Shown: positions 9,886 to 18,973 of the stretch, piece after piece
Numbering within the stretch: the stretch's first letter is position 1
How the letters are laid out: each line of letters begins with the position of its first letter
Origin: Clostridium frigoris
GTDB lineage: Bacteria > Bacillota > Clostridia > Clostridiales > Clostridiaceae
Reading direction: 5' to 3'
Assembly (NCBI RefSeq): GCF_018861865.1
Contig: NZ_JAHLDV010000007.1
Span: 1 to 64,000 of the forward strand
Length of the DNA stretch: 64,000 nt
Position numbers and translations under genes: made by a program
Notes under the pieces: generated by a model
What the model was told of the DNA's origin: nothing
The model's database searches: none
What the model saw: the letters and a program-made list of their open reading frames with translations, nothing else

Positions 9886-10975
9886 GTTTTTCTCCCCCCA
9901 TATATCCTTCAATTATGTTACATACTTTCTCAATATCCTCTTCATATATTTCACCAATATTACCTATTCTAAAGGAATTAACCTCTGTTAACTTACCAGG
10001 GTATAGAACGAATCCCCTTTCCTTCACGTAATTGTAGAAATCGCTAAAGTCAAAATTTTCGCTCGGAAAAAGGAAAGTAGTTATAATGGGAGATTGGAGT
10101 TCTTCCTTTATATAAGCATCAAACCCTATATTCTTTAATTTACTTCTTAGTAAACAATTGTTTTTCTTGTAACGATCATTTCGCGCTTCTACCCCACCTT
10201 CCTCAATTAATTCGTCGATTGCCTTTGAAAAAGCAGCAACTACATGAGTAGGCGATGTAAATCGCCATTGTCCATCCTTGTCCATACTTTTCCACTGATC
10301 ATATAAATCCAAACATAAACTCTTGGAATTTCCAAAGCATTTAATAAGTCTCTCTATCTTACAAATTACAAAGCAAAACCCAGGCACTCCTTGGATACAT
10401 TTATTTGAGCTACTAACCAAATAATCTATTTCTAAATTTTGTACATTAATTGGTATTCCTCCAAAACTACTCATTGCATCAATAATCAATATTTTGCCAT
10501 AATCCTTAGATATTTTTGCAATCTCCTCTATTGGATTAATTATACCTGTGGTTGTTTCAGAATGGACCATAGCAATATGTGTTATCTCTATATCATTATC
10601 AAGAATATCTTTTATGTCGCACGTTTTAAAAACATTATCATACTCTAATTTAAAACTAATATAATTAATACCAATACATTTAGCCATTTTTATAATTCTT
10701 TCACCATAAGCTCCATTTGATATTATGAGCAACTTGTCTTTTCCACTTATAGTGGAGTGTAAAACTGACTCAACACCAAAACTTCCGCTTCCTTGCATAA
10801 GAACTGTAGTATAATCCTTAGGTGATGCTACAGCTATTTCAAGAAGCTCAAATCTAATCTTTTTGGTTATTGCTTTATATTCGTCATCCCAAGTACACCT
10901 ATCAAAAAGCATTTCTTCTTTAACCGTCTTTGTTGTTGTAAGCGGTCCTGGTGTTAAAAGTTTATAATTTTCCAT
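9878..10975 (-). CDS. phnW: 2-aminoethylphosphonate-pyruvate transaminase
   Basis: A 365-residue class-V PLP aminotransferase. It moves the amino group of 2-aminoethylphosphonate to pyruvate, giving phosphonoacetaldehyde and alanine. The N-terminal LLTPGPLTTT motif is diagnostic. The PLP lysine is about residue 192 in SSNKCIQGVPGF, and the DAMSSFGG motif precedes it. Length matches characterised PhnW. It lies between the transporter binding-protein gene (21 bases upstream) and phnX (overlapping). With the importer and phnX it forms a complete route from extracellular AEP to phosphate, acetaldehyde and alanine. Confidence 0.96.
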   Translation of the reverse strand: MENYKLLTPGPLTTTKTVKEEMLFDRCTWDDEYKAITKKIRFELLEIAVASPKDYTTVLMQGSGSFGVESVLHSTISGKDKLLIISNGAYGERIIKMAKCIGINYISFKLEYDNVFKTCDIKDILDNDIEITHIAMVHSETTTGIINPIEEIAKISKDYGKILIIDAMSSFGGIPINVQNLEIDYLVSSSNKCIQGVPGFCFVICKIERLIKCFGNSKSLCLDLYDQWKSMDKDGQWRFTSPTHVVAAFSKAIDELIEEGGVEARNDRYKKNNCLLRSKLKNIGFDAYIKEELQSPIITTFLFPSENFDFSDFYNYVKERGFVLYPGKLTEVNSFRIGNIGEIYEEDIEKVCNIIEGYMGGEKHE

Positions 10976-10996
10976 ATTAACTACCCCTCTATTTAC

Positions 10997-11983
10997 TTAT
11001 TTTGAATTTGTAAAGAATTGTTGATGTTGTTTAAGAAGTTCAACTGTTAATGGCTTCACAAACTTTTTAGGATTTCCTGGTTTATTTAATTTATTGATAG
11101 TCTCACCTTTATAAAGTGCTACAGGATAATCTTTAATAAGTGCAGGCCTTGCTTTAGTTACTATAACTTTGGCCATTTCCATAGCAAGTTTTGTTGTTGC
11201 TGTATCTTTCTTTTTAACCACTGCAATTGATTCTGTAAGCGAATAATTACCTTCTATTGGATCAATATAATCAATATTGAGTCCTTTAGCTTTATCAGCT
11301 ACAGCTTGATGACGAAGTCCAAATCCTACTGCAACTTCTCCTACTCTAACTTTTTTTATTGGCCCTGATCCTGAAGTTTCAACATGAGGTCCGCAATTTA
11401 AAATTAATTTGCGAAGTACCTCACTACCTTCTTTTTCACCATATTCACTTATAATTGACTGAATAAGAAGCCAAGCTGTTGATGAATTCATTATATTAGG
11501 AATAGAAACTAATCCTTTATACTCATCTTTAGTTAAATCTTTTATAGAACTGGGCATAGTAATTCCCTTTTCTTTCATAACCTTTGTGTTAACGAATATA
11601 GCACCTGTGTTTGCAAGTATTGGTGTATAATAAGTTGGATATTTCTCGAGTGTATTAGTTTCAAAAGTTAAATTCTCAAACATATTGTTTTTCTTCTGTG
11701 CACTGTCTATAAAATAAGAACTCATTGTTACTAAATTCGCCTCAATATCACTACCCTCTGCCATTAACTTTCCTCCAAGTTCAGATGTTCCTTGAGTTTG
11801 TAATACATATTTTCCGTCGAAACCTGATTCATTAAGAGTTTTTTCCATAGATGCCACAGCTTCTTCATCTGCATTAGTATAAATAACTACCTTTTGTGCA
11901 CTCTTAGGACTACAACCTATAAATGCTACTGACATTGAACATACCATTAAAGAAATTGTAATAATTTTAAATATTTTATTCAT
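10997..11983 (-). CDS. AEP ABC transporter substrate-binding lipoprotein
   Basis: A 328-residue extracellular solute-binding protein of the iron(III)/phosphonate-type cluster. A signal peptide with lipobox FIGC puts the lipid-modified cysteine at residue 24, anchoring the protein outside the membrane. It resembles the PhnS2-type putative 2-aminoethylphosphonate binding proteins, and its position between a two-domain permease and phnW supports AEP as ligand. Iron(III) binding is the main alternative from fold alone. Start and ribosome site (AAGGAGAA) are clear. Confidence 0.82.
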   Translation of the reverse strand: MNKIFKIITISLMVCSMSVAFIGCSPKSAQKVVIYTNADEEAVASMEKTLNESGFDGKYVLQTQGTSELGGKLMAEGSDIEANLVTMSSYFIDSAQKKNNMFENLTFETNTLEKYPTYYTPILANTGAIFVNTKVMKEKGITMPSSIKDLTKDEYKGLVSIPNIMNSSTAWLLIQSIISEYGEKEGSEVLRKLILNCGPHVETSGSGPIKKVRVGEVAVGFGLRHQAVADKAKGLNIDYIDPIEGNYSLTESIAVVKKKDTATTKLAMEMAKVIVTKARPALIKDYPVALYKGETINKLNKPGNPKKFVKPLTVELLKQHQQFFTNSK

Positions 11984-12022
11984 AATAAATTCTCCTTCGC
12001 TTTACATTTTTTGTTTTTTACT

Positions 12023-13648
12023 TTATTTGTGGATAGCTATTTTTTTGTTAATTAAGTCACAGCCAAGTTTGATAAATATATTAGTCAAAAATATAAGTAT
12101 AGACAGTGTGAAAACCCCGTTAAAATTTTGAAAGTATTGGAGTTCGTTAATTTTACTTGTTAACATAGAAGTTCTTGCAGTTACAAGAAAAATAATAGCG
12201 CTAATTGTAACCATGGAATTTATAAAATAATATCCAAACATCTCGACTATTGTTATTATTGAATTAGGAATAATCACTCTCATTATAGTTTTTATCCAGT
12301 TATCCCCCATTAATTCTCCTGTTGTTTCCCAGGTTGGATTCATTTTTGACAAGGAATTTTTAGCCATGAGATAAGGTGTAGTAAAGAAATGTACGGTGTT
12401 ACAAATTATTATTATAGTGAAAGTTCCTTTTAAATCACTCTTATTAAATAGCATTAAGTATGAAAGTCCTAAAACCATGCCTGGTACCGTATTAGTTATC
12501 ATTGAAAATGCATCCATCGTCATCTTGACTTTCTTATTCATATACGAGCGAGCATTTACAATAGCTGCACTGTAACATATCATAGTACCAAAACCCGCTG
12601 AAATAATTGATACTAAAAATGAATTCCCATACACCTCCAAAATATCTCCTGATAAAATAGTATTTTTAAAAAGCTTGGTCGTAAAACTCATATCATAAGG
12701 ATAATTTTTTACAAAAGGTGCTACAAACATAACTAAAAATGTTAACATAATTGAGGCCACAACACTAACTGATACTAGAGCAAAAGCAATATCTCTAAAT
12801 TTGTTTTTGCATAGTTCGATCCTTGTAAATTTGTCATAGCTAAAATTGAATTTTTCAAGGTAATTTAAAAGTAACACCCCGAAAACTGCAGGTAAAAGCA
12901 TAAGTATTGCTATAGCAGCTCCAGCATTAAAATCTGGTATAGATCCCAGCATTACCTGATAAAGCTGCATTGATATTACGGTGTATGTACCACCTACTGA
13001 TGCCGGTATACCAAAATCTGTAAAGCTCAAAATAAAGCTAAGTACAAAGGCCCCGCCAAGCGTTCCAATTAAAGGCCTGAAAATTGTATTCATAAAACTT
13101 TTAAATAAATTATCACCCATAAGCTTTGATACAATAATAAATCTTTTATCAATATACTCAAAAGAATTATTAATGAGAAGAAAAGCTGAGGGAAGGGTAT
13201 AAATTACATAACCTAACAAAAGTCCATTAAAGCCATAAATTTTAAATAGCTCTCTTCCAAAAAGTTTTGTAAGCAATCCTTGCTTACCAAAAGAATATAT
13301 TATAGCGAAACCATAAGTTATAGTAGGTAAGAGCATTGGTATTGAAATTCCTATCTTTATTAGGTTTTTTAAAGGTCTAAACATTTTGGTGCAGTTTACT
13401 CCGTAAGCAAGTATAAAAGCTAAAATCGTTGTTATAAGTGAAGTTATTATAGAAATTTTTATACTATTTCCTATAGAACTTAAAAATTCCTTATTATGTG
13501 TAACTAAATAATAGTTAAAAAATCCTATTCCTTTATCACTATTAAGAGACTTGCTTAAAAGTACTAATAAAGGAGTAAAAAGAAATGCTATAAAAAATAA
13601 CGTAATAACAATAAATATAATTTTAGTTTCTGTTTTTTTTCTATACAT
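12023..13648 (-). CDS. AEP ABC transporter permease, two fused domains
   Basis: A 541-residue membrane protein with two BPD-type permease domains in one chain (about residues 50-260 and 330-530), each carrying the cytoplasmic EAA-type loop. One gene therefore supplies the full channel, as in PhnU2/FbpB-type transporters. A GGAG ribosome site selects the ATG at 13648 rather than 13660. The start overlaps the end of the ATPase gene by eight bases. Substrate AEP is inferred from the phnWX and PbfA-like genes that follow in the same transcript. Confidence 0.82.
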   Translation of the reverse strand: MYRKKTETKIIFIVITLFFIAFLFTPLLVLLSKSLNSDKGIGFFNYYLVTHNKEFLSSIGNSIKISIITSLITTILAFILAYGVNCTKMFRPLKNLIKIGISIPMLLPTITYGFAIIYSFGKQGLLTKLFGRELFKIYGFNGLLLGYVIYTLPSAFLLINNSFEYIDKRFIIVSKLMGDNLFKSFMNTIFRPLIGTLGGAFVLSFILSFTDFGIPASVGGTYTVISMQLYQVMLGSIPDFNAGAAIAILMLLPAVFGVLLLNYLEKFNFSYDKFTRIELCKNKFRDIAFALVSVSVVASIMLTFLVMFVAPFVKNYPYDMSFTTKLFKNTILSGDILEVYGNSFLVSIISAGFGTMICYSAAIVNARSYMNKKVKMTMDAFSMITNTVPGMVLGLSYLMLFNKSDLKGTFTIIIICNTVHFFTTPYLMAKNSLSKMNPTWETTGELMGDNWIKTIMRVIIPNSIITIVEMFGYYFINSMVTISAIIFLVTARTSMLTSKINELQYFQNFNGVFTLSILIFLTNIFIKLGCDLINKKIAIHK

Positions 13649-14393
13649 AGTTATCTCCAAATAAGTTGTAAATGTTATCTTTCTTTATTTTCAATTGACG
13701 TAGTATAAACTCTTCCACAAAATTATTTTTAGGCTCATGTACTATTTCTTTTGGCGACCCATATTGCGAAACCTTACCTTTATCAATAATCAATACCTTA
13801 TCTGCCATAGTTAAAGCTTCCTCCGCGTCATGAGTTACAATAATCGTCGTGAGTTTATATTCTCTAGTAATAGCCTTGATTTTCTCCTTTATTGTCTCCT
13901 TTATAACTCCATCAAGAGCACTAAGCGGTTCATCTAGAAGAAGTATCTTTGGTTTTATTGCAAGGGTTCTTGCGAGTGCCACTCTTTGTTTTTGTCCACC
14001 AGATAACTCATGAATTCTTTTGTATAAATGAGGTTTTAACTCTAAAAAATCTATAAGTCCGCAAAGCTCCTCCTTACTTACTAAATTAGGTTTATTTCTT
14101 AGCCCATATACGATATTCTTATAAGCATTAAGATTAGGGAAAAGTGCATAGTCTTGAAAAACAATATTAAATCCACGATCCTTCATAGAAACTTTGCTTA
14201 TATCAATATCATTAAATATAATTGATCCACTATCCATAGTCGTTATTCCCAAAATAATATTAAGTAATGTAGTTTTACCACTTCCACTTGGTCCAAGCAT
14301 AGAAACAATCTCTCCATTTTCTATTTTTATATTTATATCATCTAATATTAATTTACCATCATATCTTTTTGTTATATTTCTGAGCTCTAACAT
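13641..14393 (-). CDS. AEP ABC transporter ATP-binding protein
   Basis: A 250-residue ABC ATPase. Walker A is GPSGSGKTT (about residues 34-42), the signature is LSGGQKQR and Walker B is ILLLDEPLSALD. It is close to the PhnT/PotA/FbpC group but lacks most of the C-terminal regulatory domain of longer members. It is the first gene of the minus-strand AEP transcript, with a GGAGG ribosome site eight bases upstream. It energises the fused permease next to it. Confidence 0.85.
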   Translation of the reverse strand: MLELRNITKRYDGKLILDDINIKIENGEIVSMLGPSGSGKTTLLNIILGITTMDSGSIIFNDIDISKVSMKDRGFNIVFQDYALFPNLNAYKNIVYGLRNKPNLVSKEELCGLIDFLELKPHLYKRIHELSGGQKQRVALARTLAIKPKILLLDEPLSALDGVIKETIKEKIKAITREYKLTTIIVTHDAEEALTMADKVLIIDKGKVSQYGSPKEIVHEPKNNFVEEFILRQLKIKKDNIYNLFGDNYV

Positions 14394-14464
14394 TTAATTC
14401 ACCTCCAAAATGTTTTACTTTTAAGATCATCGCACTTTTAGTATACATTTATAAATGTTAAACT

Positions 14465-14493
14465 ATATTATGAACAGGTTAAGATTTTGTAAA
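14465..14493 (-). promoter_or_regulatory. Promoter of the AEP operon
   Basis: On the minus strand, TTTACA (14488-14493) and TAATAT (14465-14470) are separated by exactly 17 bases, a strong sigma-A-type match about 70 bases before the ATPase start. Confidence 0.7.
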
Positions 14494-14504
14494 TTATCAC
14501 TATC

Positions 14505-14619
14505 TGTTTATCATGTTTATACAATGTTATGACATACTTTCTTTACATATATGATAATTTGTTTATACTTTTTAGATCAATTTCTTGTATATTGTCATTA
14601 TTTATGATAAATTGTTTAT
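14505..14619 (+). promoter_or_regulatory. Four TGTTTAT boxes, probable DeoR operators
   Basis: TGTTTAT occurs at 14505, 14514, 14560 and 14613 in the intergenic region. The last two lie in 17-bp near-identical repeats (14551-14567, 14604-14620), 53 bases or about five helical turns apart. The first pair lies just upstream of the AEP promoter -35 box, and the last overlaps a TATAAT at 14619-14624 for the regulator gene. Binding by the adjacent DeoR protein is inferred. Confidence 0.6.
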
Positions 14620-14652
14620 ATAATAATAAAGAAACTTTAAGGGAGTGATTTT

Positions 14653-15417
14653 ATGTTACCAAGCGAAAGGCAAAAAAAAATTTTAGATTTACTTTCAAAA
14701 AAAGATGTAGTTACTATCTCTGAATTCATGACTGCATTTAACATATCCATAGAAACAGTTAGGCGTGACTTATCTATTCTAGAAAAACAAAGCAAAATTG
14801 AAAAGGTATATGGAGGGGCAAAAATAAAGCTCATCACCTTTGGCGAGCCTACCATGGAAAATAGAATGAGCAATAACTTGCTTCAAAAACAATCAATTGG
14901 AAAGAAGTGTAGCGAATTTATAAATGATGGGGATTGTATTTTTATTGACAGTGGTTCAACCACCTATCAACTTACAAAATACCTAACAAATAAAAAGAAC
15001 TTAACAATCATAACTAACTCTATTCCAGTATTAAATGAATTAATAAATAGCAAACATGATATTATTGTAATTGGTGGGAAAGTAAGACATAATGAAAGGT
15101 CTATTGTATCCTATGACTACATATTTAACTTTTCTCAACTCAATATTCAAAAAAGTTTCATTTGCGCAGGTGGAATTACATTAGAAAATGGAATCTCAGA
15201 TTTTAACATGCAAGAGGCAGTAATACGAAAGACTATCCTCGAAAGATCAAAAGAAATATTAGTAGCAGCTGACAGTAGTAAATTTGGTAGGGATGTTACA
15301 ATTAATATCGTTCCAATTAGCAAAGTTAATTTTATCATTACAGATTCTAATTTAACTAAAAGTATGGCTAGCAGCTTTAATAAATACAAATCAAAAATAA
15401 TTATAGCTGAAGATTAA
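14653..15417 (+). CDS. DeoR-family transcriptional regulator of the AEP locus
   Basis: A 254-residue DeoR-type repressor. The N-terminal helix-turn-helix (about residues 6-57, with the IETVRRDLSIL recognition segment) is followed by the DeoR sensor domain, with DSGSTT and GGK motifs. Such sensors usually bind phosphorylated metabolites. It is divergent from the AEP uptake and degradation operon across a 259-base region with repeated TGTTTAT boxes, so it most likely represses that operon and itself. A phosphonate or phosphonoacetaldehyde effector would be a natural but untested guess. Most known phn regulators next to phnWX belong to the LysR or GntR families, so a DeoR regulator here is noteworthy. 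Confidence 0.85.
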   Translation: MLPSERQKKILDLLSKKDVVTISEFMTAFNISIETVRRDLSILEKQSKIEKVYGGAKIKLITFGEPTMENRMSNNLLQKQSIGKKCSEFINDGDCIFIDSGSTTYQLTKYLTNKKNLTIITNSIPVLNELINSKHDIIVIGGKVRHNERSIVSYDYIFNFSQLNIQKSFICAGGITLENGISDFNMQEAVIRKTILERSKEILVAADSSKFGRDVTINIVPISKVNFIITDSNLTKSMASSFNKYKSKIIIAED

Positions 15418-15434
15418 AATCTTCAGCTATAATT
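15399..15434. terminator. Terminator between deoR-type gene and his operon
   Basis: A perfect 17-bp inverted repeat (15399-15415, 15418-15434) overlaps the stop of the DeoR gene. T-rich sequence follows on the minus strand, so it probably ends the his transcript. Termination on the plus strand is weaker. Confidence 0.7.
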
Positions 15435-15476
15435 ATATAATAGTCTTTTTATAAAAATCAAATTAAAGTGTTTATA

Positions 15477-15812
15477 TTAATGAATACCTTCACTATCTAC
15501 TCTTTTTTGTTTTTTATTGCATATCTTTCCTCTTCTTTTTTCTAGTTCAGCTACAACAGCATCTATTTTTATACCCTTTGCAACCATAAGCACTAATGTA
15601 TGGTAAAATAAGTCTGATATTTCTCCAACAGTCTCCTTATCATCATCGTTTTTGCTGCTAATTATTACTTCTGCACTTTCTTCTCCTACTTTTTTTAATA
15701 TTTTGTCTATTCCTTCTTCAAACAAATAACTAGTATATGACCCTTCTATAGGACTAGCTTTTCTATCCTCAATTATCTTATAAAGTTCCTGTACTACATT
15801 AGTTTCACTCAT
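15477..15812 (-). CDS. hisE: Phosphoribosyl-ATP diphosphatase
   Basis: A 111-residue MazG-like enzyme for the second step of histidine synthesis, hydrolysing phosphoribosyl-ATP to phosphoribosyl-AMP. Family motifs GEESAEVII and [13 protein letters not shown] are intact. It is separate from HisI, unlike the fused HisIE of enterobacteria. It is the last gene of the operon, 58 bases after hisI, and is followed by the shared terminator. Confidence 0.94.
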   Translation of the reverse strand: MSETNVVQELYKIIEDRKASPIEGSYTSYLFEEGIDKILKKVGEESAEVIISSKNDDDKETVGEISDLFYHTLVLMVAKGIKIDAVVAELEKRRGKICNKKQKRVDSEGIH

Positions 15813-15870
15813 TTTACAATTCTCCTTTTATTTTTATTTTAAACCCTTAGTTTCTATTATTGCTTTTTAG

Positions 15871-16212
15871 CTATACTTTTTCCTTCCAAATTTCTCTATA
15901 AAAACAAGTTTTATTACCAGTATGACAAGCTGCTCCAACTTGCTCTACTTTAATAAGAATTGTATCTCCATCACAATCAAAACTTATACTTTTTACATAT
16001 TGAAAATGACCTGATGTTTCTCCCTTGTTCCACAACTTATTTCTTGATCTGCTAAAAAACCAAGTAGTTCCAGTTTCCATTGTTTTTTTAAAAGACTCTT
16101 CGTTCATATATGCAAGCATTAGAACTTCTCCACTACATTGTTCTTGAATAATTGCAGGTATTAACCCCTTATTAAATTGAATTTCTTTTATACTATCCAA
16201 ATTAACCACCAC
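15871..16212 (-). CDS. hisI: Phosphoribosyl-AMP cyclohydrolase
   Basis: A 113-residue zinc enzyme that opens the adenine ring of phosphoribosyl-AMP in the third histidine step. The zinc ligands lie in the CDGD and [11 protein letters not shown] segments. The start is uncertain. A GTG at 16212 has only a weak ribosome site, while a TTG at 16200 sits five bases after GGTGG and would give about 109 residues. Either start leaves the domain complete. The gene lies 24 bases after hisF. Confidence 0.93.
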   Translation of the reverse strand: MVVNLDSIKEIQFNKGLIPAIIQEQCSGEVLMLAYMNEESFKKTMETGTTWFFSRSRNKLWNKGETSGHFQYVKSISFDCDGDTILIKVEQVGAACHTGNKTCFYREIWKEKV

Positions 16213-16236
16213 ATTTCTTTATTTTTTATTATTTAC

Positions 16237-16998
16237 TTAAATTCTAATTTCTATATCTTTATGTTTAAGATACTCTTTTACTTCTCTAATGGAAAGTTCC
16301 TTGTAATGAAATAAAGAAGCTGCAAGAGCAGCATCTGCTCCACTTTTTTTAAAAACATCATAAAAATCCTCTATTTTCCCGCAGCCACCTGATGCAACTA
16401 CAGGAATATTTACAATATCTGTTATTGCATTTATAAATTCTATATCATACCCTTGTTTTGTTCCATCAGCATCCATACTTGTTAAAAGTATTTCACCTGC
16501 ACCTAGCTGCTCAACCTCTTTTGCCCATTTCACTGCATCTAGTCCCGTATTTATTCTTCCACCATTTATAACTACATGCCACCCTATATTGTTCTCATTC
16601 TTCTTTCCATCTATAGCAACAACAACGCATTGGCTTCCATATTTTTCTGCAGCCTGCGTTATGAGTTTAGGATTACGAATTGCAGCAGAATTTATAGAGA
16701 TTTTATCAGCTCCAGCTCTAAGTATTTCTTTAAAATCATCTATACTTTTAATTCCTCCTCCTACAGTGAGTGGAATAAATACTTTCTCAGCAGTCCTTTT
16801 TATAACATCAATCATTGTTTTTCTTCCCTCATGAGTGGCTGTTATATCTAAAAATACGATTTCATCTGCACCTTCGCCGTTGTAGAACTCAGCAATTTCA
16901 ACAGGATCTCCTACATCAGTTAAATTAACAAAGTTTATTCCTTTCATTACCCTTCCATTAGTTACATCAAGGCAAGGTATGATTCTTTTAGTAAGCAT
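16237..16998 (-). CDS. hisF: Imidazole glycerol phosphate synthase, cyclase subunit
   Basis: A 253-residue TIM barrel that makes imidazole glycerol phosphate and AICAR using ammonia from HisH. The catalytic aspartates lie in IPCLDV (residue 11) and in the VVAIDG segment (about 130), and the phosphate-binding ASGGCG and [12 protein letters not shown] segments are present. It has a GGGAGGG ribosome site and starts three bases after hisA ends, so translation is probably coupled. Confidence 0.96.
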   Translation of the reverse strand: MLTKRIIPCLDVTNGRVMKGINFVNLTDVGDPVEIAEFYNGEGADEIVFLDITATHEGRKTMIDVIKRTAEKVFIPLTVGGGIKSIDDFKEILRAGADKISINSAAIRNPKLITQAAEKYGSQCVVVAIDGKKNENNIGWHVVINGGRINTGLDAVKWAKEVEQLGAGEILLTSMDADGTKQGYDIEFINAITDIVNIPVVASGGCGKIEDFYDVFKKSGADAALAASLFHYKELSIREVKEYLKHKDIEIRI

Positions 16999-17001
16999 CT
17001 G

Positions 17002-17718
17002 TTAAGCCCTCCCCTCAAGTATTGCCTCTTCAAGCGATATATTGCCACTATAAAGTGCTTTTCCAATAATTGCTCCATAAATGTTCATTTTCTTAAGCTT
17101 TTTTATGTCATCAATACATTTCATGCCACCTGATGCAATAATATCACATGAAACCTCATCATTAATTTTTCCAGTTGCCTCAAAATTGGGTCCAGTCAAA
17201 GTTCCATCACGACTTATATCAGTAAAGATTATAGTTTTTATACCTATATTCTCCATTTGTTTTGCAAAATCTATATATTCAACTTTGCTACTTTTTTGCC
17301 AGCCTTCTACTGCTACAAAACCATCTCTTGCATCTATTCCAATTGCAATTTTATCTCCAAACTTTTTAACTGCTTCTTTTACAAGTGTCGGATTGTTTAA
17401 AGCTGCAGTACCAAGTATAACTCTACTTAATCCTTTGCTAATTAACATCTCTATAGTATCTATACTTCTAATTCCACCGCCAAGTTGAATAGGAATTTTC
17501 AAATCATTAATAATTTTATTTATACTATTCAAATTTTCAATAGATCCTCTTAATGCCCCATCCAGATCTACCATATGTAAATATTCTGCTCCCTTATTCG
17601 TAAAACTTAAAGCAGTTTGTAGTGGATCTTCCCCTACAACTTTCGCTGACATAAATTCACCCTGAAAAAGTCTAACACATTTTCCACCCTTTAAATCTAT
17701 TGCTGGAAATATTTTCAT
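17002..17718 (-). CDS. hisA: ProFAR isomerase
   Basis: A 238-residue TIM-barrel isomerase converting ProFAR to PRFAR. The catalytic aspartates lie in [12 protein letters not shown] (residue 8) and in the FTDISRDGT segment. Its start overlaps the hisH stop by one base. Homologous to the adjacent hisF, as usual. Confidence 0.96.
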   Translation of the reverse strand: MKIFPAIDLKGGKCVRLFQGEFMSAKVVGEDPLQTALSFTNKGAEYLHMVDLDGALRGSIENLNSINKIINDLKIPIQLGGGIRSIDTIEMLISKGLSRVILGTAALNNPTLVKEAVKKFGDKIAIGIDARDGFVAVEGWQKSSKVEYIDFAKQMENIGIKTIIFTDISRDGTLTGPNFEATGKINDEVSCDIIASGGMKCIDDIKKLKKMNIYGAIIGKALYSGNISLEEAILEGRA

Positions 17719-18320
17719 TATACTACCTCCGCGAAGTTTTTAAGTAATTTCATCCCAAAATCTCCACTTTTCTCTGGATGAAACTGCAAACCGAATATAT
17801 TGCCCTTACTTACAATTGCAGGTATCTTTTTCTCATACATACTATATGCATTTATAATACCCTCCTCACAATTTACTGCATAATAAGAATGTACAAAATA
17901 TACATACTGATTTTCTTCTATGCCATTAAGTAATGGAGAGTTATTTTCAAAAGATAAGCTATTCCATCCCATGTGTGGAATTTTTATAGAACCCTCCAGT
18001 TTTATAATATTTCCTTTTAATAATCCAAGTCCAGGGCATTTTTCAACCTCACAACTTTCGTCAAAGAAGAGTTGCATACCTAGACATATGCCAAGTATTG
18101 GTTTTCCTTCTTTAGCAGCCTGTATAATTACCTTATCTATTCCAGTCTCTTTCATATTCTTCATCGCATCTGGAAAAGCACCTACCCCTGGAACAATGAT
18201 ACTTTTGCATTTAGATATTTCCTCAGCATCTGATGATATAATTGACTGTATATTTAATGACTTAAGTGCATTTTGAACGCTATTTAAATTTCCAACACCA
18301 TAATCAACTATTGCTATCAT
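17718..18320 (-). CDS. hisH: Imidazole glycerol phosphate synthase, glutaminase subunit
   Basis: A 200-residue class-I glutamine amidotransferase that feeds ammonia to HisF. The nucleophile is the cysteine in [10 protein letters not shown] (about residue 80). The His-Glu pair is in QFHPEKS near residue 185. It is encoded between hisB and hisA with minimal gaps, as expected for stoichiometric production with HisF. Confidence 0.96.
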   Translation of the reverse strand: MIAIVDYGVGNLNSVQNALKSLNIQSIISSDAEEISKCKSIIVPGVGAFPDAMKNMKETGIDKVIIQAAKEGKPILGICLGMQLFFDESCEVEKCPGLGLLKGNIIKLEGSIKIPHMGWNSLSFENNSPLLNGIEENQYVYFVHSYYAVNCEEGIINAYSMYEKKIPAIVSKGNIFGLQFHPEKSGDFGMKLLKNFAEVV

Positions 18321-18331
18321 AGTTTTCCTCC

Positions 18332-18922
18332 TTATAAAGATCCTTTTGTAGACATAACGCCTTTTATCCTTTTATCATATGTTAGGGCTTCACTTAATGC
18401 TTTTCCTAAAGCTTTAAATAAGCCTTCCACCATATGATGGTTATTTTTCCCGTATATAATCCTTGCATGGAGCGTTATCCCACTATTCATAGCTAAAGCC
18501 CTAAAAAATTCTTCCACCATTTCTGTATCAAAATCTCCAATTTTATCTACTGTAAAATCAGCATCAAATACCAGGTAAGGTCTCCCGCTTAAATCTAGTG
18601 ACACTGTAGCCAGCGTTTCATCCATAGGTACAAAACTAGTTCCATATCGTTTGATTCCCTCTTTGCCTTTTAGTGCCTCCTTAATTGCCAGTCCAAGCAC
18701 TATACCAACATCTTCAATAGTATGATGAGAATCTACAAATAAATCTCCTACAGCCTTAACATATAAATCTAGGAGTCCATGTTTTGCAAAAAGGGTTAAC
18801 ATATGGTCAAAGAAACCTATACCTGTATCGCCTTCAAAATTTCCAGACCCATCCAAATTTATACGTACCTCAATATCAGTTTCATTACTTTTTCTTGATA
18901 TTTCTGCTTCTCTTTGAATCAT
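18332..18922 (-). CDS. hisB: Imidazoleglycerol-phosphate dehydratase
   Basis: A 196-residue monofunctional dehydratase, with the two metal-binding repeats in DSHHTIEDVG and NNHHMVE. There is no N-terminal HAD phosphatase domain, so this protein cannot supply histidinol-phosphatase activity. It lies between hisC (51 bases upstream) and hisH. Confidence 0.96.
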   Translation of the reverse strand: MIQREAEISRKSNETDIEVRINLDGSGNFEGDTGIGFFDHMLTLFAKHGLLDLYVKAVGDLFVDSHHTIEDVGIVLGLAIKEALKGKEGIKRYGTSFVPMDETLATVSLDLSGRPYLVFDADFTVDKIGDFDTEMVEEFFRALAMNSGITLHARIIYGKNNHHMVEGLFKALGKALSEALTYDKRIKGVMSTKGSL

Positions 18923-18973
18923 ATACCTCGCTCCTTTTGAAATGTTAATTGAATTTATATAATACCTCTTTTT

